NCBI GenBank assembly: GCA_009617715.1
Contig: VTFK01000270.1
Location: 1 to 64,000, forward strand
Source: Plectrocnemia conspersa
Lineage: Eukaryota > Arthropoda > Insecta > Trichoptera > Polycentropodidae
Length of the DNA stretch: 64,000 nucleotides
Reading direction: 5' to 3'
Shown piece after piece: positions 1 to 9,654 of the stretch. Position numbers and translations under genes: made by a program. The notes beneath the pieces were generated by a model, which was not told the origin of the DNA, made no database searches, and saw only the letters and a list, made by a program, of their open reading frames with translations. The first letter of the stretch is position 1. Every line of letters starts with the position of its first letter.

Positions 1-66
1 GCAGCAAACTTCTTCCGACGACCCCGACCCGCACCACAACCACCCTGCTGTCATCTCGACTGGCCG

Positions 67-325
67 ATGCTGTGTCGAGAGCAGCGCACCGCCACCACGG
101 CCAGGCACCGAAGCCAGTGCCGGAGGGACAGACATCAAGTGGTCCAGACCTTAGCCTCCGATGACGGATTCTACCCTTGCGACGGATCTACGCAATCGCC
201 TCTGAACCAAAGTCACTCTTGCTTCCTATCCAGCGCCTCGCCGCTTTTATTGCCGGAAAATAGTATCAGTGTTAGCCGGACAGTTATCGAAAGGACGAGA
301 TCGAATCGTAGAAAATACTATCCCA
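67..325 (+). CDS. Candidate 5' exon of the cytokine-like gene (may be 5' UTR)
   Basis: Position 325 is followed by a consensus donor (GTAAGT at 326–331). Joining it to the acceptor at 2178 restores the signal-peptide frame: the last base A plus AA gives Lys before FGEVFAWV. This frame has no stop back to base 1, while the other two frames stop near 150–165. The first ATG in frame is at 67, which would give 87 Ser/Arg-rich residues before the hydrophobic stretch and turn it into a signal anchor. That is unusual for a secreted ligand, so the stretch may be untranslated leader with the true start in another exon. Frame and donor are seen; translation is not shown. Confidence 0.35.
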
Positions 326-2178
326 GTAAGTACACCGAAAAACTCTTCTAACCTGACGCGTGACTCAGTCGCGAATGATGTAACGCGAGAGACATCGACG
401 CCCGGTGCGACGGAAAACTCTTTCGGGAAAATTTATCTCAAAGGCGGTCGAGTGCGAATACCTCCGCGTCGCATACTTCGAATGCGACTCGCGAAGCTTT
501 CCAAAGCTCGCGTTTGACTTTTTTATGTTTACGCTCATGTCGACAAAGCGCACCGCGTAATGCGTATAAAACAAGATCAAACGCATTACCGTGCTCGATT
601 ATCCACTTAGATTTTTTGTACGGACGAGCGGATGATCCGCGACCACCGCAGGCGTAATTGCGCCATTATTGCGGTAGGTCGCCGGTAGGAGGACGCCGGA
701 CCCCCGTGAGACAATTCACTCACTTTTTTCCGCGTTAATCGCATAAAATCACAGTTAACGCGATCGAAATAATTGCAACGAAAGCTGCGATTCTTACGCG
801 CGGCGCTCGGCTGTAATGCAAAATTAATGTAAATAGATGTAAACGGTACTTTTACGATAATGTCTACAAATTTTTAAGTCCTAAGTTATCTACATATAAA
901 GTATGGTCGATCTCATTATGAACACTCAACTTTTACGAGCTAGTCCTTATTAACTCTATCGGTCGGCCGCTCGCCGCCTTTTTCACCTATCGAGGTGGCG
1001 TTTCGCGACGCGTTTATTTATTCCCATGTTTTTGTATCGGTCCTTTGTCTTGCGCCCGTTTGGCGAGTTCCTAGTTTCGGAGCGCGGCCGTAAAAAGGTA
1101 ACGCGGGTCATTTCTTTTTATGGTCGATTTCCCGCGGAGACAATTTTTTTGTCGGTGCCTCCGCGCCACGCCGGAGGTCCGTGGAAACATGGCCTCTTCT
1201 TTTTGTTTCGTCGCATAGAGCGATCGCGTCGTGTCCGTTGCAATAATGCAATCGCGACTTTTGTTTTGTTATCTTCCGCAAAGGACGCGTGTGAACATCG
1301 TGTTCGACGTTTACGGCGGTCGTTCATACCGGCGATAAAATTTGCTGTCGTTTGTCAGAGACGCTGTGCGCTCGCATCTTTATCTCTGAGGAACCCTTTT
1401 AGTTTCTAAAAATTCTCACTCAGCTACCAGAGTGCGCTCGCGCTCGGACGGTGAATTAAAGTATGCCGCGTTTATGCGACCGGTTGCGATGTGATTTATT
1501 AAACTGATATTTTTTATGCGAGAACCTTTAGCGAGTGCCGGTCCCGCCGTTAACGCTCCGTAGGACTTTAATTAATTTCGTATCAAAACGCTCTCTCGTC
1601 ATGCGGTCGGTGACAGATTATCAAAGTCACAATTTTTATCCGCCGTTTTATCTTTGACGGTTTTTTTCACCGCCCGCCTTCTTTTTATTGTTGTGTTTGT
1701 TACCTTTTGTGGTGCCTGCCGGCGAAGAGCGCCTCGTTACCTGTTCGACACTCGGGAGCCTCCGATATAAACATATAAACACACACCTCGAGAACCCATT
1801 CAATATAGTCAATTAGCAAATTGCGATTTATTATTATTATTATTATTATTTATTTTTGTACGCCGAGCACCTAATTACATATTTACCCACAAAGGATTTA
1901 TTTGTACTTGTGTCCGATGAGAAAAGAGTGGTAAAAAAAAGCGCGTCCGTCCCTCGTTGTTTATATATTTGTTAACAAAAAGCGACCGCCGCCTGTCGAT
2001 TTGTTTTACACCATATAATGAGACGATTAGGGTCGCTCCGACCGGTGTGGCCTCACATGTTTAGGACCACTTTTAACGACCTCTTCGTTCGGATTTTATT
2101 GAGACGCGCGTATGCGATCTTTCATACCGCGTAACAAGAGCGATATTAATTGAGGTTTTCTCTTTGTTATTTTTGCAG
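326..2178 (+). other. Intron 1 / CpG-rich 5' region
   Basis: This 1.85 kb stretch lies between the candidate donor at 326 and the acceptor TTATTTTTGCAG ending at 2178. It is much richer in CpG than the rest of the window, as expected of a promoter-proximal region. It holds a (TTA)n microsatellite at 1828–1852. Reading frames inside it, such as 1026–1409, occur on both strands and show no protein-like composition, so I do not call them genes. Short ATG-led alternatives with the right splice phase exist (from 919 and 1517), but their donors are poor. Confidence 0.5.
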
Positions 2179-2348
2179 AATTCGGAGAAGTCTTCGCGTG
2201 GGTTTGCCTAATTAGTTTGGTGCAATCGTCGCTTGCGGCGCCCCAAAGGTCGCACGTAGCCATAAGAAGCATGGACAGTACGTTTGGAGTAGAACCCATC
2301 TGGATCAACCCCTGCGGGGGTGCGTCGAGCGATTACAGCGCTCCTCAG
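2179..2348 (+). CDS. Cytokine-like gene, signal-peptide exon
   Basis: The exon starts with AA completing a split codon, then 56 codons, and ends CAG before GTGAAT. It encodes the hydrophobic leader, then an extended polar segment with the first mature cysteine (WINPCGG). It has no ATG in frame before the leader, so a further 5' exon must exist. Confidence 0.8.
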
Positions 2349-5300
2349 GTGAATATTTTTTTATTCAACTCGATTGCGCTAAATATGACATGTCATTAAT
2401 TGCGTAAATATGTTATATAGGACGAGGGAAGAACGAGTGATAAGGAACTGTTCAACACAATTGTGATACAAGCCAAAACTGCGCTGAACGAAGCCGAGAG
2501 ATACAAGGGAGATTATGTGAGTAGTAGTTCTATTTTTAAATTATTTTATGATGAATCATCAGATGCGGCAATTATATATCATATTGCTCTCGTTTCTGTA
2601 TCTTATAATTCGAATGCGAGATCCTCTCTCCTGTGTCCATTCATACTCATAGCCAGACACAATTGTCGGTTTTGGCGGTCATCGATTGAATAATATCGAA
2701 CCTGATTTGCGTGAGCGCCGCAAACGTATCCGTCCCGTTCTGTCTCGTAGCCATTGTGCCATAGTTCTGCCTTCTTCTATCGGATGGAAGACGAAGTATT
2801 ATCTCTCAAGGTACGCATCCGGTCACCGGTGGCACGGCGCTTCCTTTCCGTTAATTATTATATTACTGTTAAGTTTAAATACTTCACGACGTTCGTTATA
2901 TGATACATATACCGAGCGTCGCGCGGCGCATCTGCCTCTGAAATTTGCACAACTATTTCAAAAAACTTTAACGAGGATCGTAAACTTTTTTATTGATCAT
3001 TGTTTGTCATCATCGAAAACGAGGACGTTGACCGCGCTTCGACCTTGGCCGCCGCACTTATCGCCCTGCATAGTGCGAATTCTGGCAGATTTATTCCGTA
3101 TTCTCAGCGTCTACGATCCTGCGGAGGGAAATCCGACGTATTGTAGAATGTGTGGTCTCACGTGTCGGCCGATGCTCACTTGGAACGCAGGGGACACCAC
3201 ATAGTAGAATATTGTGTCTACGTATATGGCGTCCAAAAAAGCAGCGGATTGTTCTTGCAATCGAAAACGGAAGTCGCCAAACTGGTGCGACTCGCGACTC
3301 GCGTTCGTCCTCCCGGGCTCGAGTCGTACGATTTTATTATTATGACGACTCATAGTTGCACGCGCCGGCTACTGTTACACTAAACTATCGCCGATTCTAT
3401 TTCCAAAATTCGAGCCTTATATTGGTGCGTCATTTCTTCCCACGCGCTTCCTCTTCATTTAAAATGCATTCATATTTCAAACACGTGTCTGCAAATCAGC
3501 GATTGATATATTTAGAAAACCAATCAGATTTTTATCTGATGAAGAATATTATATATTTCAGTGATTATATACTTTTTTATCCATGCAAAATTTAAAATCG
3601 CACCTTAGATTCTACGGGCGTTTGGAGTTAATGATCAAATTCAGAATTAATTTTAATATATTGTTTTTTAAATCTGGGTTTATATCGATGGTTTTACATA
3701 CAAGGACGAAAAAATCTCAGGCGTTCTAAGTGTATCACTGATGGTGCGAGTGATATGATTAAATAATTTTTATCTATAAAGGTGGTGGGGTGATAATTTG
3801 TAAAATAGCTGTAAAATGAGAATGTGTTTCAACATGCTAAATAAATTGACAAACATACTTTGAAATAAAATACGTGGTAATGGTTACTAACCACAATCGT
3901 ATTTAAAATTGTGATATTTTAATAATATACAAAGAAAAAAACATTAGTGGTTTTAATTTCAGGGCTATGGAGGAGGGGGATAAATCATTTTAATACGATA
4001 AATCGCTATATTTGGCACTAAAAAAATATGTTAAATACCTATACCATATTTGCGATAACACAGTCAGTTCGAGAGCTACCCATTACGTCATTATTAGTAA
4101 CTGAGAAAGAGGCTGGGCTTACACCTCTGCTATTAGCTCTAAAACACACGATACGGATATACGTTCGATATACTTATGATTACTCCTGTTTATATTTTGA
4201 AGAAATTTATGGAAATTATGGTCATTATCATATTTTTTATATTATCAATCAATCGGAAGTAAACACAAACTTGTCATTTCTTTCTCAATTAGGAATAATG
4301 ATGTAATGTGTAGCTTTCGAACTGACTGCATTAACGCAAATAAAATATACGTAGAGTACAAGTCTGGGAATCAGTGACGTTCATATGGATTTCATTGCAG
4401 CTGTGCTCATTTTTTTTAAATTAGTGCATTCTTTATAAATAAAAATTGAGTACCGCTGTCGGGGCTCGAACCCGCAACCTCAGATTTACTAGTCTTGAGA
4501 CATTACGGACTATTCCGTCCTAAAAATATATTTTATTAATTTTATTTTATTTTATTAATTTAATTTATTTAGCTTAATAGCTAATCTTTACATCTAACAA
4601 ATTTAGTAAACATATATAAAAATATATAAAAAATACATAACAGAAAGAAAAAATATACAATAGTAAAGACTTAATATTATAATATTTTATTTCTATATGT
4701 ACGAAGGTGTTTTTTTATTCCATTTATAAAACCCGTTATATTTTTGCTGTTTCGGATTTCTCTTGAAAGACTATTATATAAATTAAAACCTCAGTACATA
4801 ATTCCCCTAGCCGTACTCGTTTTCTTATACTTAATTATCTTTAAATTTTCTCTATTTCTAGTATTATATTTATGTACATCTTTATTTCTTATTAAATACT
4901 TATTAAAATAGTGTGGTAACATATTATTTTCTAACTTATATATAAATACTAAAACATTCATACTCAATATTTCTTGAACATTCAACCATTCTAATCTATC
5001 AATCATACTTTTACAATTAGTTAATCTATTTTTTATTTAAGATTACTCTCATTGCCCTATTTTGTAATTTTTTTGCAACATTTGTTTATCTAATTTATTC
5101 AACATATTTAATAGTGTTGCACAATAATTAAAATGGGGCAATATTATACTATAAATTAATTTTTTTTGTATTTATACTTAATATATTTCTTAATCTAGAT
5201 AATAAACCTATTTTTCTACTAATTTTTTTTTAATATGTAATTACAATGTTCTTTAAAGTTTAATTTTGTATCAACAATTACTCCTAAATATTTTATATTA

Positions 5301-8300
5301 TCCACTATTTCTATATTAGAGTTATTTATTACTATTTTGGTACTATCATCTAAACATTTTTTATAATTAATAAACATACATTTAGTTTTATTCTCATTTA
5401 ATTTTAAGTACATTATTCTTTAACCATATCTCTAACACACCTAATTCATCATTCAAATTACTCACAACTTCTTCAATGTTATCACCCATGCAATAGATCA
5501 ATGTGTCATCCGCAAATAGATGAACTTTACATTTTCTTACGTTATTAACTATATCATTCATATATAAAACAAACAACAATGGTCCCAATTTAGACCCTTG
5601 TGGTGCTCCATAATACACTAACCTCTCTTCAGAACATACATTATTTATCTTAACTTTTTTGTTTTCTTTTATTTAATTATTAAACCATCTCAAAACTATA
5701 TCACTTATACCTATACTCTCCAATTTCTTCAACATTATTTCTCTGTCTATTGTTTCGAAGGCTCTCTTGAAATCCAAGAAAACTGCTCCAATGATTTTGT
5801 TTGTATCCTTAGCCAACAGCCAATCATTTATCACTACTTGTAATGCAGTTTCAGTGGAATGCTTTTCTCTGATATAATCTTTAATATATGTATATTAAAT
5901 GTACATAGTATATATTACGAAATATAATAAATTTTACTAGCACATGCCAGATAAATTAAATTTTCACTGTTAAAAATATATATCTACCGGTGAAAATGTA
6001 GGTTTAGGTTTTTTTTGAGGGATAATATGAAAATTCCTGGTTTAGGATCAGGGGCGTAATTTTAGAAGTTTTTAGGGTGATGACAAAAGTCAGTGGTCGT
6101 TTTTTTAAATATTTTCATTGTTTAAACTATTTTTCTTGATTAAATTTCAAAAGACGCTTCTGGCATTAAGAACTATCATTAGGTGAAATTGGGTTTGATT
6201 AGTTCATTTAGGTTACGTTTAAATTTTACATGAAAATATACGTTTAACGTACGTAAAATTGAGTACCATAGACACTTTAGCGCAGCATATAATTTCATTA
6301 GCGCTTATCAGTTAAATTATATTTTTGCTAGTAGAAATATATTATATGTCTATCGGTGGATTTGATTTCACTAAAACGCAAGTGAGTGTATAATTTGACT
6401 GGTGAAATACAACAATCGAACTTCCATGAGGAACTCCAGTAGTGTGTGTTCACTTTTTAGGCTGTCCCGGAACCACCCAGAGTGTTTTATAGCTAATCTA
6501 GCTAAGTTGTAAAGATTATAGGTTTATGCAAATCGCAAACGGTCAATGGATGTGCAATGTGCAACGAGAGAGTGCACTTGGGCGAGAGGGGCGGGACGCT
6601 CGCCTCGCGGTGACTTCCTCCCGCCGCTCATTGCCCATGCAGCTCGCGCGCGACTCTCGTCTCGGCCGGCGGTTCCCAATCCCCGGGGAACCCGTTCCTG
6701 CCGTGCGCCGCCATTCGAGGAGCGGGACTCCGCCCCGCGACCCTTATCGTCGCGATTGCGGCCAATCCGCGAATTGGCACGCGAGGACCCCGATCCTCCC
6801 GGAGGGCACGGCTCTCCGGATGCAAAGCGATAGTTTCCGACGAACGTTTGAGATTCGCAGCTTGTTCCGACTCGCCGCGACGTTTCGTATGTATACGTAC
6901 GCGAGCGCAGACGATTCACCTGTCACATTAGCGCTCGGGTGTGACGGAATTTTCGGAAATCTACTCGGGAACATTACGCCTTTCGACTGACTCTAGGCTA
7001 GGATTGATGTGGAGAAAATCCGCTCACGTATGTGTGTCCTACGCACCACGATAGATCACCGCGAAGATAAAGCGCGAGTTTCCTGATGAGGATGTTGACT
7101 CCCGGCAGGGTCGGTAGGCGAATGTAAATTCGATTCGTTAATTGCAGAGTGCTCATTATTCTATTCGTGTTATTTATTGCACAATAAAATTTTAGTCGAC
7201 ACCTGTGGGGTCATAATTCGATTTGTTGTATGACAACAATCAATGCATTTATATGATTCAATAAGATTACCGTTAATCATGGAAAGAGGCTAAGCTTTAC
7301 TGATCGTTAATTTTCAGATTCTCGGTCAAGTGCATCGCACGCCAAATCCCAGACGTTCAAGGGTGTTCTGTGTACTTTCCTCGGTTATCTCATGAATGCA
7401 AAATTGCATATTCGATTCGGGATGGCTTATAAATGGCATGCTTAAATTTTGCGCTGACACTGCGTACGTTCGCCACGTGGTATACCTACCTTCGATCGCA
7501 GGCGACACTTTGGTTTTAAATTAATATATTGTCCACCTGCGAATTAGCAAATATCCATTGTATCACTGTTGCGCAATCGTGATATATTTAAATCAATGTG
7601 TTTTTATTTTTTTATGTCAAGTTATGAAATCTATTGTGTTCTGAAATCTTTGTTCTGCGAATCATATTTTATTGATTTATGCTTTTAATGCGATTTTTAT
7701 TCAATGCAATTTTGTTGTGAATAAACTTCGCAAATCGCGTCTCGCATTCGTAAATCTCGATAACGAATTCCCGTAACGTTATCCAGACGCGTGCGCGATT
7801 GATAAGTTTTCATGCACTCGTGCGGCCATGTGCAAATTTGTTTTGAGAAATGGGCCCCCTCCCACGCCGCCGCATCTCGCTTTTGCTCTCGCCTCTCTCC
7901 TTCTCGCGGAACGAGCGACGGCGACAAGCCGTCTGCGGACTATCTGCTCTCGACGGCGTCTTATCTTTCCGTTCAGCATCCGCGCGATAGTAAAAAACCG
8001 CGCTAAAAACAAACATTGACACAACGAAACAATTAAAATCCGACGCCTGCACTTTTGCAGCTGTCCATTGAAAGACGATGCGAAAATTCATCAATCGATG
8101 CAAATTCCGTAAGACCTCCCGTGTCGCCGTATGAATCGGCAGATTCATTCACACGCTATCTATCAGATCATATTGCAAGCTTGCTGAATGAATGCGATGC
8201 GACAAAATACATAATTGTTACACGTGTGTGTTGATTACGATTCAAGTTCGTGTCGTGCAAAATTCAATGTCAATGTCGTTCATGTTTACGTTTTTCATGT

Positions 8301-9346
8301 GCTCGGCCGAAAAACGAAAGCTTAAAGCATTATCGATCAGTACATTGCTCTGCATGCCCCCGCGTAAGGTCAGGTCGAGTCGATTGTGTATGAGATATTA
8401 GCTACCATGACATCATAGGCACAGTGACTAACTTCAGGTCGATATTTTCTTAGTAAAATGTAATGGCCCGCGTTGTAGCGTGTCTAATGCCGCTAATTAA
8501 ATTCGGACAAATGTGCATTTCGATTAAACGCCAATAAAAAAGGTATCGGACAAGAACCAGTTTGATTATAACGAATCGGATAGAGGAAAAAAATAAGGTT
8601 TTATGACTTAATAAGATCCTCGAAATCGGGCTCGTTTACTGAGAATTCTCAGCTCAGTACCGAGAAAGAATGCCTCGCGTTATTTGATTGAAATTAATCG
8701 TATTTCTTTCTTGATTGTTACAGGTGATGGATACATTCAAGCTCGGATTTGAAAATCATCATTCATCTTGGAAGCTACATCGGTACGATTGGCTTCCGGC
8801 TATACCGAAAGAGCTGGGACAGAGCGTCCCGGAATCGCATCTTAAAATCTTGCAGGTATGTAGTCTTATTTTTTTAAATTATACCCTAAAATTTAACCGA
8901 GCTAATACATTTATTATTTTATAGGAGGATATCAATACCGCTTTGGCTGATATCTATAACTATCTCCAAAGGTTCGCAGTGGGCTTGGAGCAGATCGATC
9001 ACGATCAGCAGAAGCATAACGGGTCGTTTAAAGATCTCTTCAACGCGGCCAAGTACAAACTGATGTCTGTTCTGTGCGAGATTCAGGTAAATTAAATACT
9101 TAAGCATTAAAATTTTCTTGCAAAGAGAATGGGTTTTAATATCGACTTTCGCAACAGGTGGCTATTATCGAGCGAGGTTCGAAGCGCCACGATGACATCT
9201 CTCGCGACATCATGCCTGACAAATTGAGAATAATGGACAGCGACGCCAATCGCAACGTCCGCGATTGGATCATATACAGAGACTACATCAACGCTCTCCA
9301 GTACACCGTCGAAGTTTTCGAGTATCTAAAGTCGAAATCTCAATAA
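2179..9346 (+). CDS. Secreted four-helix-bundle, cytokine-like protein (5 coding exons seen, start exon unresolved)
   Basis: Exons 2179–2348, 2421–2516, 8724–8855, 8925–9086 and 9158–9346 join in one frame and end at TAA; all introns are GT–AG. The visible protein is about 248 residues. It opens with a hydrophobic signal-like stretch (FGEVFAWVCLISLVQSSLA, probable cleavage near A-A-P-Q), leaving about 228 mature residues. I infer four helices: A (exons 2421/8724), B (8724/8925), C (8925/9158) and D (end of 9158). The A–B loop (about 28 residues, with YDWLPAIP) and C–D loop (about 24) are long and the B–C loop is short, the up-up-down-down layout of long-chain class I cytokines. The four introns between these exons are phase 0, as is usual in cytokine genes. 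There are two mature cysteines (INPCGG, SVLCEIQ) and one N-glycosylation sequon (NGS). Similarity to insect Unpaired-type ligands is an untested inference; I recognise no named family. The gene model is strong, the function weak. Confidence 0.8.
2421..2516 (+). CDS. Cytokine-like gene, exon for helix A
   Basis: Thirty-two codons between a TATATAG acceptor and a GTGAGT donor, phase 0 on both sides. The peptide (DEGRTSDKELFNTIVIQAKT onward) is strongly helical and amphipathic and makes most of inferred helix A. Confidence 0.8.
2517..4440 (+). other. First part of intron 2; nothing coding seen
   Basis: GC-moderate to about 3400, then AT-rich. Reading frames here (for example 2686–3204 and overlapping ones near 3150) exist in several frames at once and have no recognisable motif. 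Confidence 0.5.
4447..4521 (-). repeat. tRNA-derived SINE fragment (family 1)
   Basis: On the minus strand it reads GTCCGTAATGTCTC, then GAGGTTGCGGGTTCGAGCCC, a good pol III B-box context. A second copy with the same layout lies at 34882–34960. It directly abuts the 3' tail of the adjacent non-LTR element, in the same orientation. Confidence 0.6.
4524..5885 (-). mobile_element. Degraded non-LTR retrotransposon (FADD-type reverse transcriptase), 5'-truncated
   Basis: Minus-strand translation gives reverse transcriptase blocks in order: STETALQVVINDWL, AVFLDFKRAFETIDREIMLK, YYGAPQGSKLGPLLFVLYMN, HLFADDTLIYC (catalytic aspartates intact), IKYLGVIVDTKLNFKEH and the C-terminal SMIDRLEWLNVQEIL. 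The frame is broken into pieces (5394–5618, 5219–5413, 4791–5006) by stops and frameshifts, so it is dead. It lacks the N-terminal ORF and endonuclease. The A/T-rich (AATAA-like) tail at 4524–4560 marks its 3' end. It resembles Jockey/CR1-type elements, but I cannot fix the clade by eye. It sits antisense inside intron 2. Confidence 0.85.
6375..6480 (-). mobile_element. Very short non-LTR reverse transcriptase relic
   Basis: Minus strand reads WFRDSLKSEHT and, one frame over, TTGVPHGSSIVVFH, matching the usual WFRSYL...TGVPQGS spacing of reverse transcriptases with a frameshift. Too short to assign. Confidence 0.35.
6490..7010. promoter_or_regulatory. CpG-rich island inside intron 2
   Basis: An abrupt GC-rich, CpG-dense block in AT-rich intron. 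Long open frames appear on both strands (6526–6990 plus, 6524–6919 minus), which is expected of GC-rich noncoding DNA and argues against coding. An alternative promoter or first exon for the downstream helices is possible but not shown. Confidence 0.45.
7700..8410. other. Second GC-elevated stretch of intron 2
   Basis: CpG-containing sequence densest around 7840–7990, with overlapping open frames in several frames and no recognisable protein. Probably regulatory intron sequence. Confidence 0.35.
8724..8855 (+). CDS. Cytokine-like gene, exon for end of helix A, A–B loop and start of helix B
   Basis: Forty-four codons between acceptor GTTACAG and donor GTATGT, phase 0. It carries the aromatic loop KLHRYDWLPAIPKELG, then SVPESHLKILQ, which begins inferred helix B. 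The preceding intron is 6207 bp, by far the largest in the gene. Confidence 0.85.
8925..9086 (+). CDS. Cytokine-like gene, exon for helices B and C
   Basis: Fifty-four codons between acceptor TTTATAG and donor GTAAAT, phase 0. It encodes EDINTALADIYNYLQRFAVG (helix B), a short polar turn with the NGS sequon, and FKDLFNAAKYKLMSVLCEIQ (helix C) with the second mature cysteine. The upstream intron is only 69 bp. Confidence 0.85.
9158..9346 (+). CDS. Cytokine-like gene, terminal exon with helix D
   Basis: Sixty-two codons plus TAA after acceptor GCAACAG, phase 0. It holds the end of helix C (VAIIERG), a charged C–D loop (RHDDISRDIMPDKLRIMDSD) and an amphipathic last helix (VRDWIIYRDYINALQYTVEV onward). 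Receptor contact through the last helix is common in class I cytokines; here that is only inference. Confidence 0.85.
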   Translation: MAIIERGSKRHDDISRDIMPDKLRIMDSDANRNVRDWIIYRDYINALQYTVEVFEYLKSKSQ

Positions 9347-9654
9347 GCTCCGTACTATACTTGTGTGTGTGCTCTCATTACCAAAGGACTACTTGTTCTA
9401 TTCGCTTCGAGTGACTCACGAGTGTTGTGAATTATTAAAACTGCGAAGTCGAATTTTTCGGATAAAACACAGTAAAACGAGACGTGTTTTTTTATTTATA
9501 TTTTTGTAGTAATACACGGGGGCGCATAAACAATGAATTTTTAAAACTTATACGCTTGTGTACAAATCGGAGTAGTAAATGTACAAAAGAAAAAATAATT
9601 TTTGATGCATGTACAAAAAAATAACGAATTGACAGTTTAAGTAGTTAGAATAAA
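9347..9654 (+). terminator. 3' UTR with poly(A) signal AATAAA at 9649–9654
   Basis: This is the first canonical AATAAA after the stop codon, 303 bp downstream. The UTR is A/T-rich and has an ATTTA element at 9494–9498 in a T-rich run, the kind of motif that shortens mRNA half-life. Longer 3' ends using later AATAAA motifs, for example near 10113, cannot be excluded. Confidence 0.5.

Noticed and set aside
1026..1409. 127-codon plus-strand frame MFLYRSFVLRPFGEFLVSER
   Set aside because: CpG-rich intron DNA with a competing minus-strand frame (1118–1327), no domain, and its possible donor (GTAACG) is in the wrong phase for the exon at 2179.
6524..6990. Long frames on both strands of the CpG island
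   Set aside because: Several overlapping frames in one GC-rich block, Arg/Ser/Pro-rich composition and no domain: an effect of base composition.
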